From Chryseobacterium gilvum (lineage in GTDB: Bacteria > Bacteroidota > Bacteroidia > Flavobacteriales > Weeksellaceae), in assembly GCF_025628965.1 (NCBI RefSeq), contig NZ_JAOTEN010000002.1:248001-312000 (forward strand): 64,000 nucleotides of DNA, written 5' to 3'. Shown here in pieces: positions 53,251 to 63,225 of the stretch; position 1 is the first letter of the stretch, and every line of letters starts with the position of its first letter. The translations under genes and the position numbers were made by a program. The notes below the pieces were generated by a model. It did not search any database and was not told the origin of the DNA. It saw only the letters and a list, made by a program, of their open reading frames with translations.

Positions 53251-53400
53251 CAACTCTTCCTGCAAATTGATTTTAAGTAGCTTTAAACAACTCAGTAGAA
53301 ATATTAAATTAATATTATCGAAAAACAATACAATTTTGACTAAAATTAGATTTGACCCCGAAATTTTAAGGGTTAAAATGATTTGAATCTAATTTTTTTG

Positions 53401-53408
53401 TACATTTG
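53401..53408 (+). promoter_or_regulatory. -7 promoter box for glnA
   Basis: TACATTTG, a full TAnnTTTG match. It overlaps a TTG at 53406, so the ATG at 53430 is the start of glnA. Confidence 0.62.
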
Positions 53409-53429
53409 CCCCATAAAATAACACACTGT

Positions 53430-55625
53430 ATGTCAACTTTACGATTTAAAGCACTAGAAACTTTACCATTTAAAGACTTTAGAAAAGATAATTCGGTAGA
53501 AATTCCTGCGAAATTATCTGAATTATTTTGTGAAAATGTATTCTCAGAAAATACCATGAGAGAATACCTTACTAAAGAAGCATTCCAGTCTATTATGGAT
53601 GCGATTAAAAAAGGGACTAAAATCCAGAGATTAATTGCAGATCAGGTAGCTGTTGCCATGAAAGACTGGGCGATGAGCAAGGGTGTAACGCATTATACAC
53701 ACTGGTTTCAACCTTTAACGGGAAGCACTGCAGAAAAGCATGATTCTTTTTTTACTCCTATTGAAGGAGGAAGAGCAATCGAAAGATTCAGTGGCGGAAT
53801 GCTGATTCAGCAGGAACCGGATGCCTCTTCTTTCCCGAACGGAGGAATCAGAAATACGTTTGAAGCAAGAGGATACACCGCTTGGGATCCTACTTCTCCG
53901 GCATTTATTATGGGAACCACTTTGTGTATTCCTTCTATCTTTATCTCTTATACAGGAGAGACTTTAGATTACAAAGCGCCATTACTGAGAGCTTTGCACG
54001 CTGTAGACGAAGCGGCCACCGATGTAATGCAGTATTTTGACAAAAATGTAACGAAAGTAACCCCTACTTTAGGGTGGGAGCAAGAATATTTCTTAGTTGA
54101 TTCTGCGCTATACCAATCCCGTCCGGATTTGGTTTTAACGGGTAAAACCTTATTAGGACATTCTCCGGCGAAAGGACAGCAACTGGATGATCATTATTTC
54201 GGTTCTATCCCGACAAGAGTAATGAACTTTATGAAAGAACTGGAGGTAGAATGTATGAAGCTGGGAATTCCGGTTACAACAAGACACAATGAAGTGGCTC
54301 CGAACCAGTTTGAGCTTGCTCCGATGTTTGAGGAAGTAAATGTCGCTGTGGACCACAACTCTTTACTGATGGATGTGATGGCAAGAATCGCGCACAGACA
54401 TCATTTCCATATTTTATTCCATGAAAAACCATTCGCAGGGGTAAACGGAAGCGGAAAACACAATAACTGGTCTTTGGCAACCGACACGGGTGAAAACCTT
54501 TTAAGCCCGGGAAAAAATCCTAAGAAAAACCTACAGTTCTTAACGTTCTTCGTTAACACGATTAAAGCGGTTCATGAATATGCCGATCTTTTAAGAGCCA
54601 GTATCGCATCTGCAAGCAATGATCACCGATTAGGCGCCAACGAAGCTCCACCTGCAATTATTTCCGTATTTATCGGAAGCCAGCTGTTCAGAGTTTTGGA
54701 AGAGCTTGAAAAAGTGACAGAAGGAAAACTTTCTCCTGACGAAAAAACAGATTTAAAACTGAATGTTGTTGGAAAAATTCCAGAAATTCTTTTAGATAAT
54801 ACAGACAGAAACAGAACTTCCCCGTTTGCATTTACCGGAAATAAATTCGAGATCAGAGCAGTAGGTTCTTCTGCCAATTGCGCAGAATCGATGACGGTAA
54901 TGAATACCATCGCTGCAAAACAGCTGATTGATTTTAAAAAAGAAGTGGATGCTTTAATTGAAACCGGCCTTAAAAAAGATGAAGCCATCTTTAATGTATT
55001 AAGAGAGTATATCAAACAATGTAAAAATATCATGTTTGAAGGAGACGGATATTCTGAAGACTGGGCAAAAGAAGCTGAAAAAAGAGGGTTAAACAACTGG
55101 AAAACAACTCCTGAAGCACTAAAGCAGGAGATGAACCAAAAATTCCTGGATTTGTATGAGGAAATAGGGATTTTCAATCACAGAGAAGTGGAAGCAAGAA
55201 ACGAGATTAAACTGGAGAAATATTCTACCGTAATTGATATCGAAGCCAGAGTATTGAGTGATATTGCCAGAAATCATATTATCCCTTCGGCTTTAAATTA
55301 TCAGAACAGGCTGATTGAAAATGTAAAAGGCTTAAAAGATATTTTTGATGATAAAGAATTTAAGACCTTGGCGAAAGAGCAAATGAGCTTAATTAAGCAT
55401 ATCTCAGAAAACGTTTCTGTCATTAAGCTGGGTGTTGAAGAGCTTATCAGCGCAAGAGAAAATGCAAAATCAATTACAGAAAGCCAGATTCAGGCAGAAG
55501 ATTACTGTAATAATGTAAAACCGTTATTCGATGTCATCAGAGATGCTTCTGATAACCTTGAGATGATGGTAGATGATGAACTTTGGCCGATGACAAAATA
55601 CAGAGAGATGTTATTTACCAGATAA
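53430..55625 (+). CDS. glnA: glutamine synthetase type III
   Basis: A 731-residue GSIII (the large GlnN type of Bacteroidota), which makes glutamine from glutamate and ammonia. Seen are the N-terminal MREYLTKEAF, the metal and substrate regions TPTLGWEQEYFLVD, NEVAPNQFELAPMFEEVNVAVDHN and GSGKHNNWSL, and the C-terminal GSIII extension. The start at 53430 (MSTLRFKALETLPF) is fixed by the -7 box. It is a single-gene unit followed by a strong terminator. Confidence 0.95.
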   Translation: MSTLRFKALETLPFKDFRKDNSVEIPAKLSELFCENVFSENTMREYLTKEAFQSIMDAIKKGTKIQRLIADQVAVAMKDWAMSKGVTHYTHWFQPLTGSTAEKHDSFFTPIEGGRAIERFSGGMLIQQEPDASSFPNGGIRNTFEARGYTAWDPTSPAFIMGTTLCIPSIFISYTGETLDYKAPLLRALHAVDEAATDVMQYFDKNVTKVTPTLGWEQEYFLVDSALYQSRPDLVLTGKTLLGHSPAKGQQLDDHYFGSIPTRVMNFMKELEVECMKLGIPVTTRHNEVAPNQFELAPMFEEVNVAVDHNSLLMDVMARIAHRHHFHILFHEKPFAGVNGSGKHNNWSLATDTGENLLSPGKNPKKNLQFLTFFVNTIKAVHEYADLLRASIASASNDHRLGANEAPPAIISVFIGSQLFRVLEELEKVTEGKLSPDEKTDLKLNVVGKIPEILLDNTDRNRTSPFAFTGNKFEIRAVGSSANCAESMTVMNTIAAKQLIDFKKEVDALIETGLKKDEAIFNVLREYIKQCKNIMFEGDGYSEDWAKEAEKRGLNNWKTTPEALKQEMNQKFLDLYEEIGIFNHREVEARNEIKLEKYSTVIDIEARVLSDIARNHIIPSALNYQNRLIENVKGLKDIFDDKEFKTLAKEQMSLIKHISENVSVIKLGVEELISARENAKSITESQIQAEDYCNNVKPLFDVIRDASDNLEMMVDDELWPMTKYREMLFTR

Positions 55626-55646
55626 CATTCTATCCTAATAAACAAG

Positions 55647-55678
55647 AAGGTTTCCCTGAAAAAGGGAAACCTTTTTTT
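55647..55678 (+). terminator. terminator after glnA
   Basis: Perfect 11-bp stem AAGGTTTCCCT / AGGGAAACCTT with a 5-nt loop and seven T in all. Confidence 0.87.
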
Positions 55679-55963
55679 ATGATTTTTTAATACAATTGGT
55701 ATAAGAGTTAGAAATAAAGAAAGCACCTGATAACAGAAGAAACGCGTTATTATGTTAAAAAATCTTAATAAAAAAAACCGCAACCTCACTGAAACAGGGA
55801 GTTTGCGGCTTGTTTTTCTTTAACATACTTAAATTATATGTTAAAATGTGTTAAATCAGAAACCTGACATTCGTCATATCAATGGCCTTTACGCAGGAAT
55901 ATCTACTTTTGTAATGCTTTAGAGAAATAAATATACCTTTTTAACACGGATAATTAAATATAT
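55679..55963 (+). other. gap between glnA and the NlpC/P60 gene
   Basis: Contains an orphan GC-rich hairpin (CCGCAA at 55778-55783 with TTGCGG at 55803-55808, then T-rich) that looks like a second terminator. A -7 box, TACTTTTG (55904-55911), about 50 nt before the next ATG, is the likely promoter. No small gene is convincing. Confidence 0.5.
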
Positions 55964-56659
55964 ATGAAGAAAAGAGTTTTGTTTTATTTAGTTGCATTTG
56001 TATCTACAATATCACTTCAATCATGCGTTACCAATTATGTAGTTTCAAAACCGGCAACTTACACTAAAGAATACAAAACAGATGCCAAACTTGCTTCCAT
56101 CGATACTCAAATGGAAAAGGATAAGAAGATGCTAATCAGCTCTTTCGTTTCTGAAAAGACAGTGGCTTTATCTAATGAAAAAAATTCTTTAAAAAATTCT
56201 GAAATCGCAAAAGCGATCAAACATAATAACACAATCGACAATATATTAGCAGAAGCTTCAACGTACCTTGGAACTCCTTACCGATTCGGAGGAACGACGA
56301 GAAACGGTATAGACTGTTCAGCTTTTGTACTTTCTGTTTTCGGTGCAGCAGCGGGTCTTAATTTACCAAGAGTTGCCGCTTCACAAGCTCAGCAAGGAGA
56401 CCGAGTAGAAAAATCAAATCTACAGAAAGGAGATTTGATTTTCTTCTCACACGGATCTAGAATCTCTCATGTAGGGATTGTAGAAAGTGTAACAGCAGAG
56501 GGAGAAGTCAAATTTATTCATGCCGCCACTTCTAAAGGCGTAATGATTTCGTCACTTAATGATTCTTACTGGGGTCCGAAATTCAGATTTGCGAAGAGAG
56601 TCATTAATGAAAACGGCGATAACTATAATAATTTAGCATCAGCAACAACAAGTTTTTAA
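55964..56659 (+). CDS. NlpC/P60 family lipoprotein peptidase
   Basis: A 231-residue lipoprotein (KRVLFYLVAFVSTISLQSC, lipobox LQSC) with a C-terminal NlpC/P60 domain. The catalytic Cys is in GIDCSAFVLSVFG, the His in SRISHVGIVES and the third residue, His, in FIHAATSKGV. It cuts the peptidoglycan stem peptide (D-Glu-mDAP bond) in the periplasm, attached to a membrane. It is a single-gene unit. Confidence 0.92.
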   Translation: MKKRVLFYLVAFVSTISLQSCVTNYVVSKPATYTKEYKTDAKLASIDTQMEKDKKMLISSFVSEKTVALSNEKNSLKNSEIAKAIKHNNTIDNILAEASTYLGTPYRFGGTTRNGIDCSAFVLSVFGAAAGLNLPRVAASQAQQGDRVEKSNLQKGDLIFFSHGSRISHVGIVESVTAEGEVKFIHAATSKGVMISSLNDSYWGPKFRFAKRVINENGDNYNNLASATTSF

Positions 56660-56685
56660 ACTTAAATAATTGATTTAAATAAATG

Positions 56686-56708
56686 AAGCCATCAAAATTT
56701 GATGGCTT
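56686..56708. terminator. bidirectional terminator
   Basis: Stem AAGCCATCAAA / TTTGATGGCTT with a T tract on the plus strand, between converging genes. Confidence 0.8.
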
Positions 56709-56724
56709 TTGTTTTTAAGCAGAT

Positions 56725-57306
56725 TTATGAAGTCGCATCAATATCAATCTGAAATACATCCAAAAGACCATGTACTTCAGAGCGTGAGAACTTTGCTTTT
56801 TTAAGCCTGTTTACCAACGGATTAATAGAGTAATGAAAAGAAGTGCGAAAATCAGCCTTTTCGAGAATAGTGTTTTCAAACACAGCACCGGAAAAATCGC
56901 AGTTTGAAAATACAGAACCTGATAGATCGCATTCGGTAAAATCTACTTCAGTCAGTCTTGAGTTTTTAAACAGCGTTTTTTTGATGACGGTTTTATAAAA
57001 GGTAGAATTGTCTAAAAGACATTCATCAAAAGAAATAGACAAGCCAAAACCATTACAATCATTAAAAGCCATCCCAAACATTTTGCAGGACTTAAAAACT
57101 ACTTTACGAAAAGCAGTTCCGGATAATTTTGCCAGGCTTAGATTACATGTGATAAATTCACAATCGGCAAATTTAAACCCGGAAAGATCAGTATATTCAA
57201 AATTGCAGTCATAAAATGTACAGTTCTCATACTCTCCTTTTTCCAGTACAATTCGAGTAAAATCCTGATGCTCAAAATTCTGATCCGAAAGGTAGGTCTG
57301 TTTCAT
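56725..57306 (-). CDS. pentapeptide-repeat protein
   Basis: A 193-residue protein made largely of A(D/N)LxF-type five-residue repeats (for example TDLSGFKFADCEFITCNLSLAKLSG), forming a right-handed quadrilateral helix. Qnr/McbG proteins of this form mimic DNA and protect gyrase. The length and Cys-rich pattern are similar, but a resistance role is not shown. It is 27 nt downstream of rodA on the same strand and may be co-transcribed. Confidence 0.85.
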   Translation of the reverse strand: MKQTYLSDQNFEHQDFTRIVLEKGEYENCTFYDCNFEYTDLSGFKFADCEFITCNLSLAKLSGTAFRKVVFKSCKMFGMAFNDCNGFGLSISFDECLLDNSTFYKTVIKKTLFKNSRLTEVDFTECDLSGSVFSNCDFSGAVFENTILEKADFRTSFHYSINPLVNRLKKAKFSRSEVHGLLDVFQIDIDATS

Positions 57307-57333
57307 TGGTTTATATAAAACTGCAGTATAAAA

Positions 57334-58563
57334 TTATACAAGGCTGTTTTTATCGGTATAGTTTAATTTAAAAAAGATAAAAGTCATGATAGAAAAGGCA
57401 AGCAGCGAACTGCCTCCATAACTGAAATAGGGCAAAGGAATCCCCACCGTCGGGAAAAGCCCCATAACCATGCCTAAATTAATAGAAAAGTGCATCAACA
57501 AGATGGAAGCAAATGAATACCCGAAAACTCTGTTAAAGGCAGATTTCTGCTGTTCTGCGAGATAGTAGATTCTCCCGATGAAGATCATGTAGCATAATAT
57601 CAGAACGGCACTTCCTACAAATCCCCATTCTTCACCCACGGTGCAGAAAATATAATCGGTTTCCTGTTCCGGAACAAATTTTCCCTGCGTTACAGAACCT
57701 TCGCGGTAGCCCTTTCCCAGAAGTCCGCCCGAACCGATGGCGGTTTTAGAATATAATAAATTGTACCCGGAAGTATCTCTGAATGCTTTTTCACCTTTAT
57801 ATAGAACTTCAATTCTTTCTCTTTGGTGTTTTGGCATTTTTTCCAGGACGAAAGGGGTCGCAAAAGCCAATCCGCACAGTAACAAAACCGATCCTGCAAT
57901 GCTTGCAATAGAAATTACATCCCAATGCATTTTATAAAAATTGACCGCAATTAAAACGGCAGCGATCAAAACAATAGCAATTACAACATATAAAGGATTT
58001 ACCGCTAAAGAAACCAGAAATACACCTGCAAACAGGAATCCGATCCCGAAAAGCCATCCACTCAGCCCCTCTCTGTATAACGCCACAAAAAATGCCGTAA
58101 AAACAAGAAGTGACCCTACATCCGGAATGGCCAGAACAACTACCGCAGGAACTCCTACAATCGCTAAAGTAGTCCACAGTGATTTTCTCTGTTTTAAATT
58201 AAAATCCGGCCCCGAAACGTAGTTGGAAAGCATTAAGGCGACTCCAATTTTTGCAAATTCTACCGGCTGCATGGTAAAGCTCCCGAATTTATACCAGTTT
58301 TTTTGTCCTAAAATTTCTTTACCGAAAGGAAAAAGGCCGATTAAAAGTAAAACCCCGCCAATGTAAATAATCCCGGACATGTTCTCAAAAAATTTGCTCC
58401 TGCTGAAAAAGATAACCAGCCCAGCAAAAAGGGAAATTCCGAAAAAGATAAGCTGTTTTTTTCCTAATCCTGCGTCAACACTATAAATATTGGCAATGGC
58501 AAATAAACAAAGCAGTAAGTAAAGACCAAGCCCCAGTTTATCTAATCCTTCCGTCCATTTCAT
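57334..58563 (-). CDS. rodA: rod-shape-determining protein RodA (SEDS glycosyltransferase)
   Basis: A 409-residue SEDS protein with about ten membrane helices. Family marks are PVEFAKIGVALMLSNYV, GSGGLLGKGYREGSVTQGKFVPE, the catalytic-loop region, and FPTVGIPLPYFSYGGSS near the C-terminus. It polymerises peptidoglycan strands in the elongation complex with PBP2. It overlaps mrdA by 4 nt and is last in the operon. Confidence 0.95.
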   Translation of the reverse strand: MKWTEGLDKLGLGLYLLLCLFAIANIYSVDAGLGKKQLIFFGISLFAGLVIFFSRSKFFENMSGIIYIGGVLLLIGLFPFGKEILGQKNWYKFGSFTMQPVEFAKIGVALMLSNYVSGPDFNLKQRKSLWTTLAIVGVPAVVVLAIPDVGSLLVFTAFFVALYREGLSGWLFGIGFLFAGVFLVSLAVNPLYVVIAIVLIAAVLIAVNFYKMHWDVISIASIAGSVLLLCGLAFATPFVLEKMPKHQRERIEVLYKGEKAFRDTSGYNLLYSKTAIGSGGLLGKGYREGSVTQGKFVPEQETDYIFCTVGEEWGFVGSAVLILCYMIFIGRIYYLAEQQKSAFNRVFGYSFASILLMHFSINLGMVMGLFPTVGIPLPYFSYGGSSLLAFSIMTFIFFKLNYTDKNSLV

Positions 58564-60584
58564 TTTTTTGAGGTTTTTGAGGTTTCTGCTTCTATTTTTT
58601 TCTTCAGTTTTTCTTTTTGAAGTTTAATATAATTCAGGCTGTCCTGTTTTTTCTTCAGCAAAACAGAATCCGGTTTAGGCTCAATATACAATCCTTTGCG
58701 CTTCAGGTCTGCCACCCATTGCCTTTTATATTCGGGCATAAAGCTCGAAGTAATCATTTTTTTATAAAGATTTTCTCTTTTCAGATCTCCGGTAATATAT
58801 TTTTCCGCAATCACGGTAGAAGCGGGACCTGCCCATGTTGCGCCGAAACCGGCATGCTCCATTACAGCAACCACCACTATTTTGGGTTTATCGGCAGGAG
58901 CGATCAATACAAAGATAGAATTGTCTTTTCCCTGCGGAACCTGTGCGGTTCCGGTTTTTGCCAATTGCGTAAAATCATTTGATTTCAATCCTCTTGCAGT
59001 ACCTTGTAGCACAACGGCTTCCATTCCTTTCAGAACCGGTCCAAAATGTTTAGGATCTACCAATGTCTGATGTTTCTTTTTAAACCTCGGATCAGGATTC
59101 GGTTTTCCATCAATCGCTTTTACGATATGCGGTGTATAATACCACCCTTTATTGGCTATCGCTGCAACATAATTGGCAAGCTGTAAAGGCGTTACCATGA
59201 CATCACCTTGTCCCATCCCATTAAAAACAGCACCTGTAGCCAGAGGGTCCCAGTTTTTGTGATCTTTCTTGGATCCGCTGGCTTTAAGGATAGATTTCAT
59301 TCTTTTTTCATAAAATTCTCCGGATGGAATCCTGCCTTTTGCGCCTACTGCGAAATCATTATTTAAAAATTCTCCTACCCCAAAACTGCTCATGATGGCT
59401 TTCCACTCATTGACTCCTTTTGAAGGATTTCCAGGATATTTATTGATAATTGCTAAATACGCGTAAGAAAAAAAGCAGTTGCTGGAAACCTGAATGGAGG
59501 GAATTAACGGTTCTGCCCCGCCATGACCTTTGATTCTCAACCCTCTGTAATTAAAACCTCCACCGCAAGGAAAAACTGTATTTTCATCCATTACCCCCAT
59601 TTGCATGGCAGACAGTGCGGTGAGTAACTTAAATGTAGAACCTGGAGGATATCCTGCCTGTAAAGACCGGTCAAATGTAGGTTTGTTTTCGTAAATCGTA
59701 TCTTTTGATAGGGCATACAGGTTTTTTGATTTATTAGGACCTGTAAAAAGATTAGGATCAATATCAGGACCTGTCGCAGCAACTAAAACTTCCCCATTAT
59801 TAGGATCTATCGCGACAATTGCCCCATGTTTATTCACCATCATCTCTTCAGCCATTCTTTGGAGATCATAGTCAATCGTTAAGGTAATATCTTTTCCGGT
59901 AACCACGTCTTTGTCTAAGGTTCCGTTTTTATAAGGGCCTACATTCCGGAGTTTGATATCTTTCTGAATGTACTTCATTCCTTTAATCCCACGGAGCTCT
60001 TTTTCGTATGATTTTTCAATCCCTGCTTTTCCGATGAGGTCTCCGGGTAAATAATAAAGAGAATCTTTTTTTATTTCTCTTTCATTGACTTCACTGGTGT
60101 ATCCCAAAAGATTTCCCGACGTAGAGACTTCATACTGTCTTTGCGGGCGCTGTACGATACTAAAAGCAGGGTATTTAAATATAATTTCCTGTGCTCTTGC
60201 AATATCTTCTCTGCTGAGATCCTTGATAAATGTCATCGGAGTCAGTTTAGAATAATATTTTTCTTTTTTAATGATTTTGATTCTGTTGATAAAATCCTGT
60301 TTGGTAATCTTCATTAAATTACAAAATCCCAACGTATCAAAGTCCGGTTTCATCAATGCCTGTGTAAAAGAGATTTCGTAAGCCGGCTGATTTCCTACCA
60401 TTATTTTTCCGTTCCGGTCAAAAATGACTCCTCTTTGCGGGATGACATATTCAATTTTTATGGATGTATTAGCTGCATTTAGCGCATATCGGTCTGTAAA
60501 CAGCTGCAAATAAGAAAGCCTTACTACAAAAATTGCAGCAATGATAACGAGTACAGAAAATATTTTTAAATAGCGTGTATTCAA
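58560..60584 (-). CDS. mrdA: penicillin-binding protein 2
   Basis: A 674-residue class B PBP with one N-terminal membrane anchor (IFSVLVIIAAIFVVRL), a pedestal domain and a transpeptidase domain. The active Ser S316 is in PPGSTFKLL; the SxN motif is in VSSNCFFSY and KTG in LAKTGTAQV. It is the partner of RodA in lateral wall growth. It overlaps mreD by 4 nt and rodA by 4 nt, so the genes are translationally coupled. Confidence 0.95.
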   Translation of the reverse strand: MNTRYLKIFSVLVIIAAIFVVRLSYLQLFTDRYALNAANTSIKIEYVIPQRGVIFDRNGKIMVGNQPAYEISFTQALMKPDFDTLGFCNLMKITKQDFINRIKIIKKEKYYSKLTPMTFIKDLSREDIARAQEIIFKYPAFSIVQRPQRQYEVSTSGNLLGYTSEVNEREIKKDSLYYLPGDLIGKAGIEKSYEKELRGIKGMKYIQKDIKLRNVGPYKNGTLDKDVVTGKDITLTIDYDLQRMAEEMMVNKHGAIVAIDPNNGEVLVAATGPDIDPNLFTGPNKSKNLYALSKDTIYENKPTFDRSLQAGYPPGSTFKLLTALSAMQMGVMDENTVFPCGGGFNYRGLRIKGHGGAEPLIPSIQVSSNCFFSYAYLAIINKYPGNPSKGVNEWKAIMSSFGVGEFLNNDFAVGAKGRIPSGEFYEKRMKSILKASGSKKDHKNWDPLATGAVFNGMGQGDVMVTPLQLANYVAAIANKGWYYTPHIVKAIDGKPNPDPRFKKKHQTLVDPKHFGPVLKGMEAVVLQGTARGLKSNDFTQLAKTGTAQVPQGKDNSIFVLIAPADKPKIVVVAVMEHAGFGATWAGPASTVIAEKYITGDLKRENLYKKMITSSFMPEYKRQWVADLKRKGLYIEPKPDSVLLKKKQDSLNYIKLQKEKLKKKIEAETSKTSKK

Positions 60585-61087
60585 ACTTTTTGTTTGATTT
60601 TAAATATTAGTGCGTAAATAATGATAAATATAAAAGAAATTACACTAGTTACCAACACATTAAGCAAGATTTCAAAAATTCTGCTGAATTTGAAAAACTC
60701 GATATACTGTACCAAAAGCTGATGTAAAAATATGCTTGAGAAGAGGAACAGTAAAAACTGCGACCATTGTAGAGACTGGAACGAGAAGAAATCGGTAGAA
60801 GTATCGGTAGAGGTCCTAAAAATCAAAGTTCTGAAATACGCAATCACCGTTGTGGCCATCGCATTCATTCCCCATGAATTCAAAAAAGCATCAATAGAAA
60901 GGCCTATTAGGAAACTTAAAGCCAAAAATTGGTATTTATTTCTGAAAAAAGGATAGAACATCACAAATACGGGATACAAAACCGGCGTATATTTCCCGAA
61001 AAGTGTAATCCTGTTCAAAACAAAAATCTGTAATGCAACAAGAAAAACCATGATCAAAAGATCTGTAAATAATGTTCTGCTAATCAT
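60581..61087 (-). CDS. mreD: rod-shape-determining protein MreD
   Basis: A 168-residue inner-membrane protein with about five helices. MreD is poorly conserved; the call rests on the pattern FLNSWGMNAMATTVIAYFRT and on position between mreC and mrdA, with overlaps of 8 and 4 nt. It holds the elongasome together with MreC. Confidence 0.87.
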   Translation of the reverse strand: MISRTLFTDLLIMVFLVALQIFVLNRITLFGKYTPVLYPVFVMFYPFFRNKYQFLALSFLIGLSIDAFLNSWGMNAMATTVIAYFRTLIFRTSTDTSTDFFSFQSLQWSQFLLFLFSSIFLHQLLVQYIEFFKFSRIFEILLNVLVTSVISFIFIIIYALIFKIKQKV

Positions 61088-61934
61088 TTTCTTTTTTTAT
61101 AACAGCCTGCATGGTGTCCTGGATTTTCTGTACCTCCGCTTTTTTCAGGTTTTTAACGACGAAAACTTTGCTTAAGGCACCCATTTTTTCACTGAGCTCT
61201 ACGGAAATATCCCAGAATCCTGTTTTATTATCCACAGTATAACCTGCGATGGTACCTATCATGATTCCTTTCGGAAAAATAGCTGATTTTCCATCAGTTA
61301 CAATCGTATCTCCTACTCTCAGTGAGACATATTTAGGAACATCAGCCAAATGCATCACTCTGGAATTGTCTCCTCTCCAGGTTAAAGTTCCGAAATACCC
61401 GGAATTTTTTAAAGCAGCATTGATTCTGATTTTATTGACACTTAATACAGACTGTACCAGTGCATAACTGTCGGTAGAATTGATGACGATTCCCGCAATT
61501 CCTTTGGGAGCCATGACGCCCATTTGAGGAAAAACCCCATCCCGTTTTCCGCGGTTGATGGTAAAATAATTATTTCTCCGGTTGATGCTGTTGAAAACAA
61601 TTTCTCCGTCTACAAAAGTATAGATTTGTCCGCCACCCAATGTATCGTGTACTTTTCTGAAAAGAGGGTTTTTTGCGCCTTGCTTCCCATACAGTTCTAC
61701 CATTAAAGCTTTGTTTTGAGCAACCAGATCTTCATTAATCTGTTTAAGTTTCAGGTAAGAAACTCCCTCGTCAATATATCCGGAAACCCGTGAGTTAAAT
61801 GCGGCAGTCTGTCCCGCAATCCAGGATCGTTGCATGGCATTTTGGGAGAATATCAGAATAAGAGCAATAATTTGCAGAAAAATAAAGAATACAAACAGCG
61901 CATTCTTCGAAAATAATCTCAGCAAAAATCCCAT
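61080..61934 (-). CDS. mreC: rod-shape-determining protein MreC
   Basis: A 284-residue protein with an N-terminal membrane helix (ALFVFFIFLQIIALILIFS), a coiled coil (about 65-80, LVAQNKALMVELYG) and the periplasmic beta-barrel domains (GIAGIVINSTDSYALVQSVLS and GDTIVTDGKSAIFPKGIMIG). It binds PBP2 and MreD. It is 27 nt after mreB and overlaps mreD by 8 nt. Confidence 0.93.
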   Translation of the reverse strand: MGFLLRLFSKNALFVFFIFLQIIALILIFSQNAMQRSWIAGQTAAFNSRVSGYIDEGVSYLKLKQINEDLVAQNKALMVELYGKQGAKNPLFRKVHDTLGGGQIYTFVDGEIVFNSINRRNNYFTINRGKRDGVFPQMGVMAPKGIAGIVINSTDSYALVQSVLSVNKIRINAALKNSGYFGTLTWRGDNSRVMHLADVPKYVSLRVGDTIVTDGKSAIFPKGIMIGTIAGYTVDNKTGFWDISVELSEKMGALSKVFVVKNLKKAEVQKIQDTMQAVIKKEND

Positions 61935-61961
61935 TCAGATAAAGTCGTAAAAAGTTAAAAT

Positions 61962-62987
61962 TTATTTAATTAAGAAATTGAATTTATCCATATTCTTAAG
62001 CGCAATTCCTGTTCCGCGAACCACTGCTCTTAAAGGATCTTCAGCCACAAAAACAGGAAGCCCCGTTTTTTTGTGCAATCTGTCTGCAAGACCTCTTAGC
62101 AAAGCTCCTCCTCCTGCAAGATAAATACCTGTTTTGTAAATATCGGCAGCCAATTCCGGAGGGGTTAAAGAAAGAGTTTCCATAACAGAATCTTCAATTC
62201 TGATGATTGATTTATCTAAAGCGCGGGCGATTTCTTTATACCCAACCATAATTTCTTTTGGCTTCCCTGTAATCAGGTCTCTTCCCTGTACAGGAATATC
62301 GTCAATATCAACATCAAGATCTTCAACAGCGGAACCTACTTCAATTTTAACTCTTTCAGCAGTTCTTTCACCAATATACAGATTATGATGCGTTCTCAGG
62401 AAATATGCAATGTCATTCGTAAATACATCACCGGCGATTTTCACAGACTTATCGCATACAATACCTCCAAGTGCTACTACAGCAATCTCAGTCGTACCTC
62501 CTCCTATGTCGATAATCATATTTCCTTCCGGCTTCTGCACGTCAATTCCTACTCCTATCGCCGCCGCCATTGGTTCATAAATCAGTCTTACTTCTTTGGC
62601 GTTTACTTTTTGGGCAGAATCTCGAACGGCTCTCTTTTCAACCTCTGTAATTCCTGACGGGATACAGATCACAATTCTTAAAGCCGGCTGAATAAATCTG
62701 CCTTTGATCCCAGGAATTTTTTTAATAAATTCTTTAATCATGTGCTCAGAAGCATGGAAATCTGCAATCACGCCATCTTTCAGCGGACGGATTGTTTTGA
62801 TATCCTCATGAGTTTTTCCCTGCATATGTTTAGCCTGTTCACCTACCGCGATCGGTCTTCCTGTAGACCGCTCTATAGCGACTATTGAAGGCTGATCTAT
62901 AACAATCTTATTATTGTGGATGATAAGCGTGTTGGCGGTACCTAAGTCTATCGCAATCTCTTGCGTAAACATATCGAATATACTCAT
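61962..62987 (-). CDS. mreB: rod-shape-determining protein MreB
   Basis: The 341-residue actin homologue has the full fold: DLGTANTLIIHN (phosphate 1), DIGGGTTEIAVVALGGIV (phosphate 2), and YLAGGGALLRGLADRL (adenosine site). It forms the filament that directs lateral wall synthesis and leads the five-gene operon mreB-mreC-mreD-mrdA-rodA. Confidence 0.96.
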   Translation of the reverse strand: MSIFDMFTQEIAIDLGTANTLIIHNNKIVIDQPSIVAIERSTGRPIAVGEQAKHMQGKTHEDIKTIRPLKDGVIADFHASEHMIKEFIKKIPGIKGRFIQPALRIVICIPSGITEVEKRAVRDSAQKVNAKEVRLIYEPMAAAIGVGIDVQKPEGNMIIDIGGGTTEIAVVALGGIVCDKSVKIAGDVFTNDIAYFLRTHHNLYIGERTAERVKIEVGSAVEDLDVDIDDIPVQGRDLITGKPKEIMVGYKEIARALDKSIIRIEDSVMETLSLTPPELAADIYKTGIYLAGGGALLRGLADRLHKKTGLPVFVAEDPLRAVVRGTGIALKNMDKFNFLIK

Positions 62988-63010
62988 AATTTTGTCCTGA
63001 TTTAAGTTTA

Positions 63011-63018
63011 CAAAGATA
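63011..63018 (-). promoter_or_regulatory. -7 promoter box for the mreB operon
   Basis: On the minus strand TATCTTTG, a full TAnnTTTG match, about 23 nt before the mreB ATG at 62987. Confidence 0.55.
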
Positions 63019-63208
63019 TAAAATTAAAGACCACTTATAATTATATTGTTAAATATAATTTGGTTAAAATTTTATTAAATTTTCATTCCCAAGAAGCTTT
63101 TTTTAAAAGTTTTCCGGAGAGGTGAGACAGTGAAGTTACGAATCATTTTATAGCTTTTCACGATAATTATCATATATATTTTCAGGAATGGTTTCCGTAA
63201 AAAATCCG

Positions 63209-63216
63209 TAAATTTG
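63209..63216 (+). promoter_or_regulatory. -7 promoter box for hemA
   Basis: TAAATTTG, a full match. The predicted transcription start is only a few bases before the ATG at 63226, so the leader is nearly absent. Confidence 0.6.
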
Positions 63217-63225
63217 CTCTTGCTT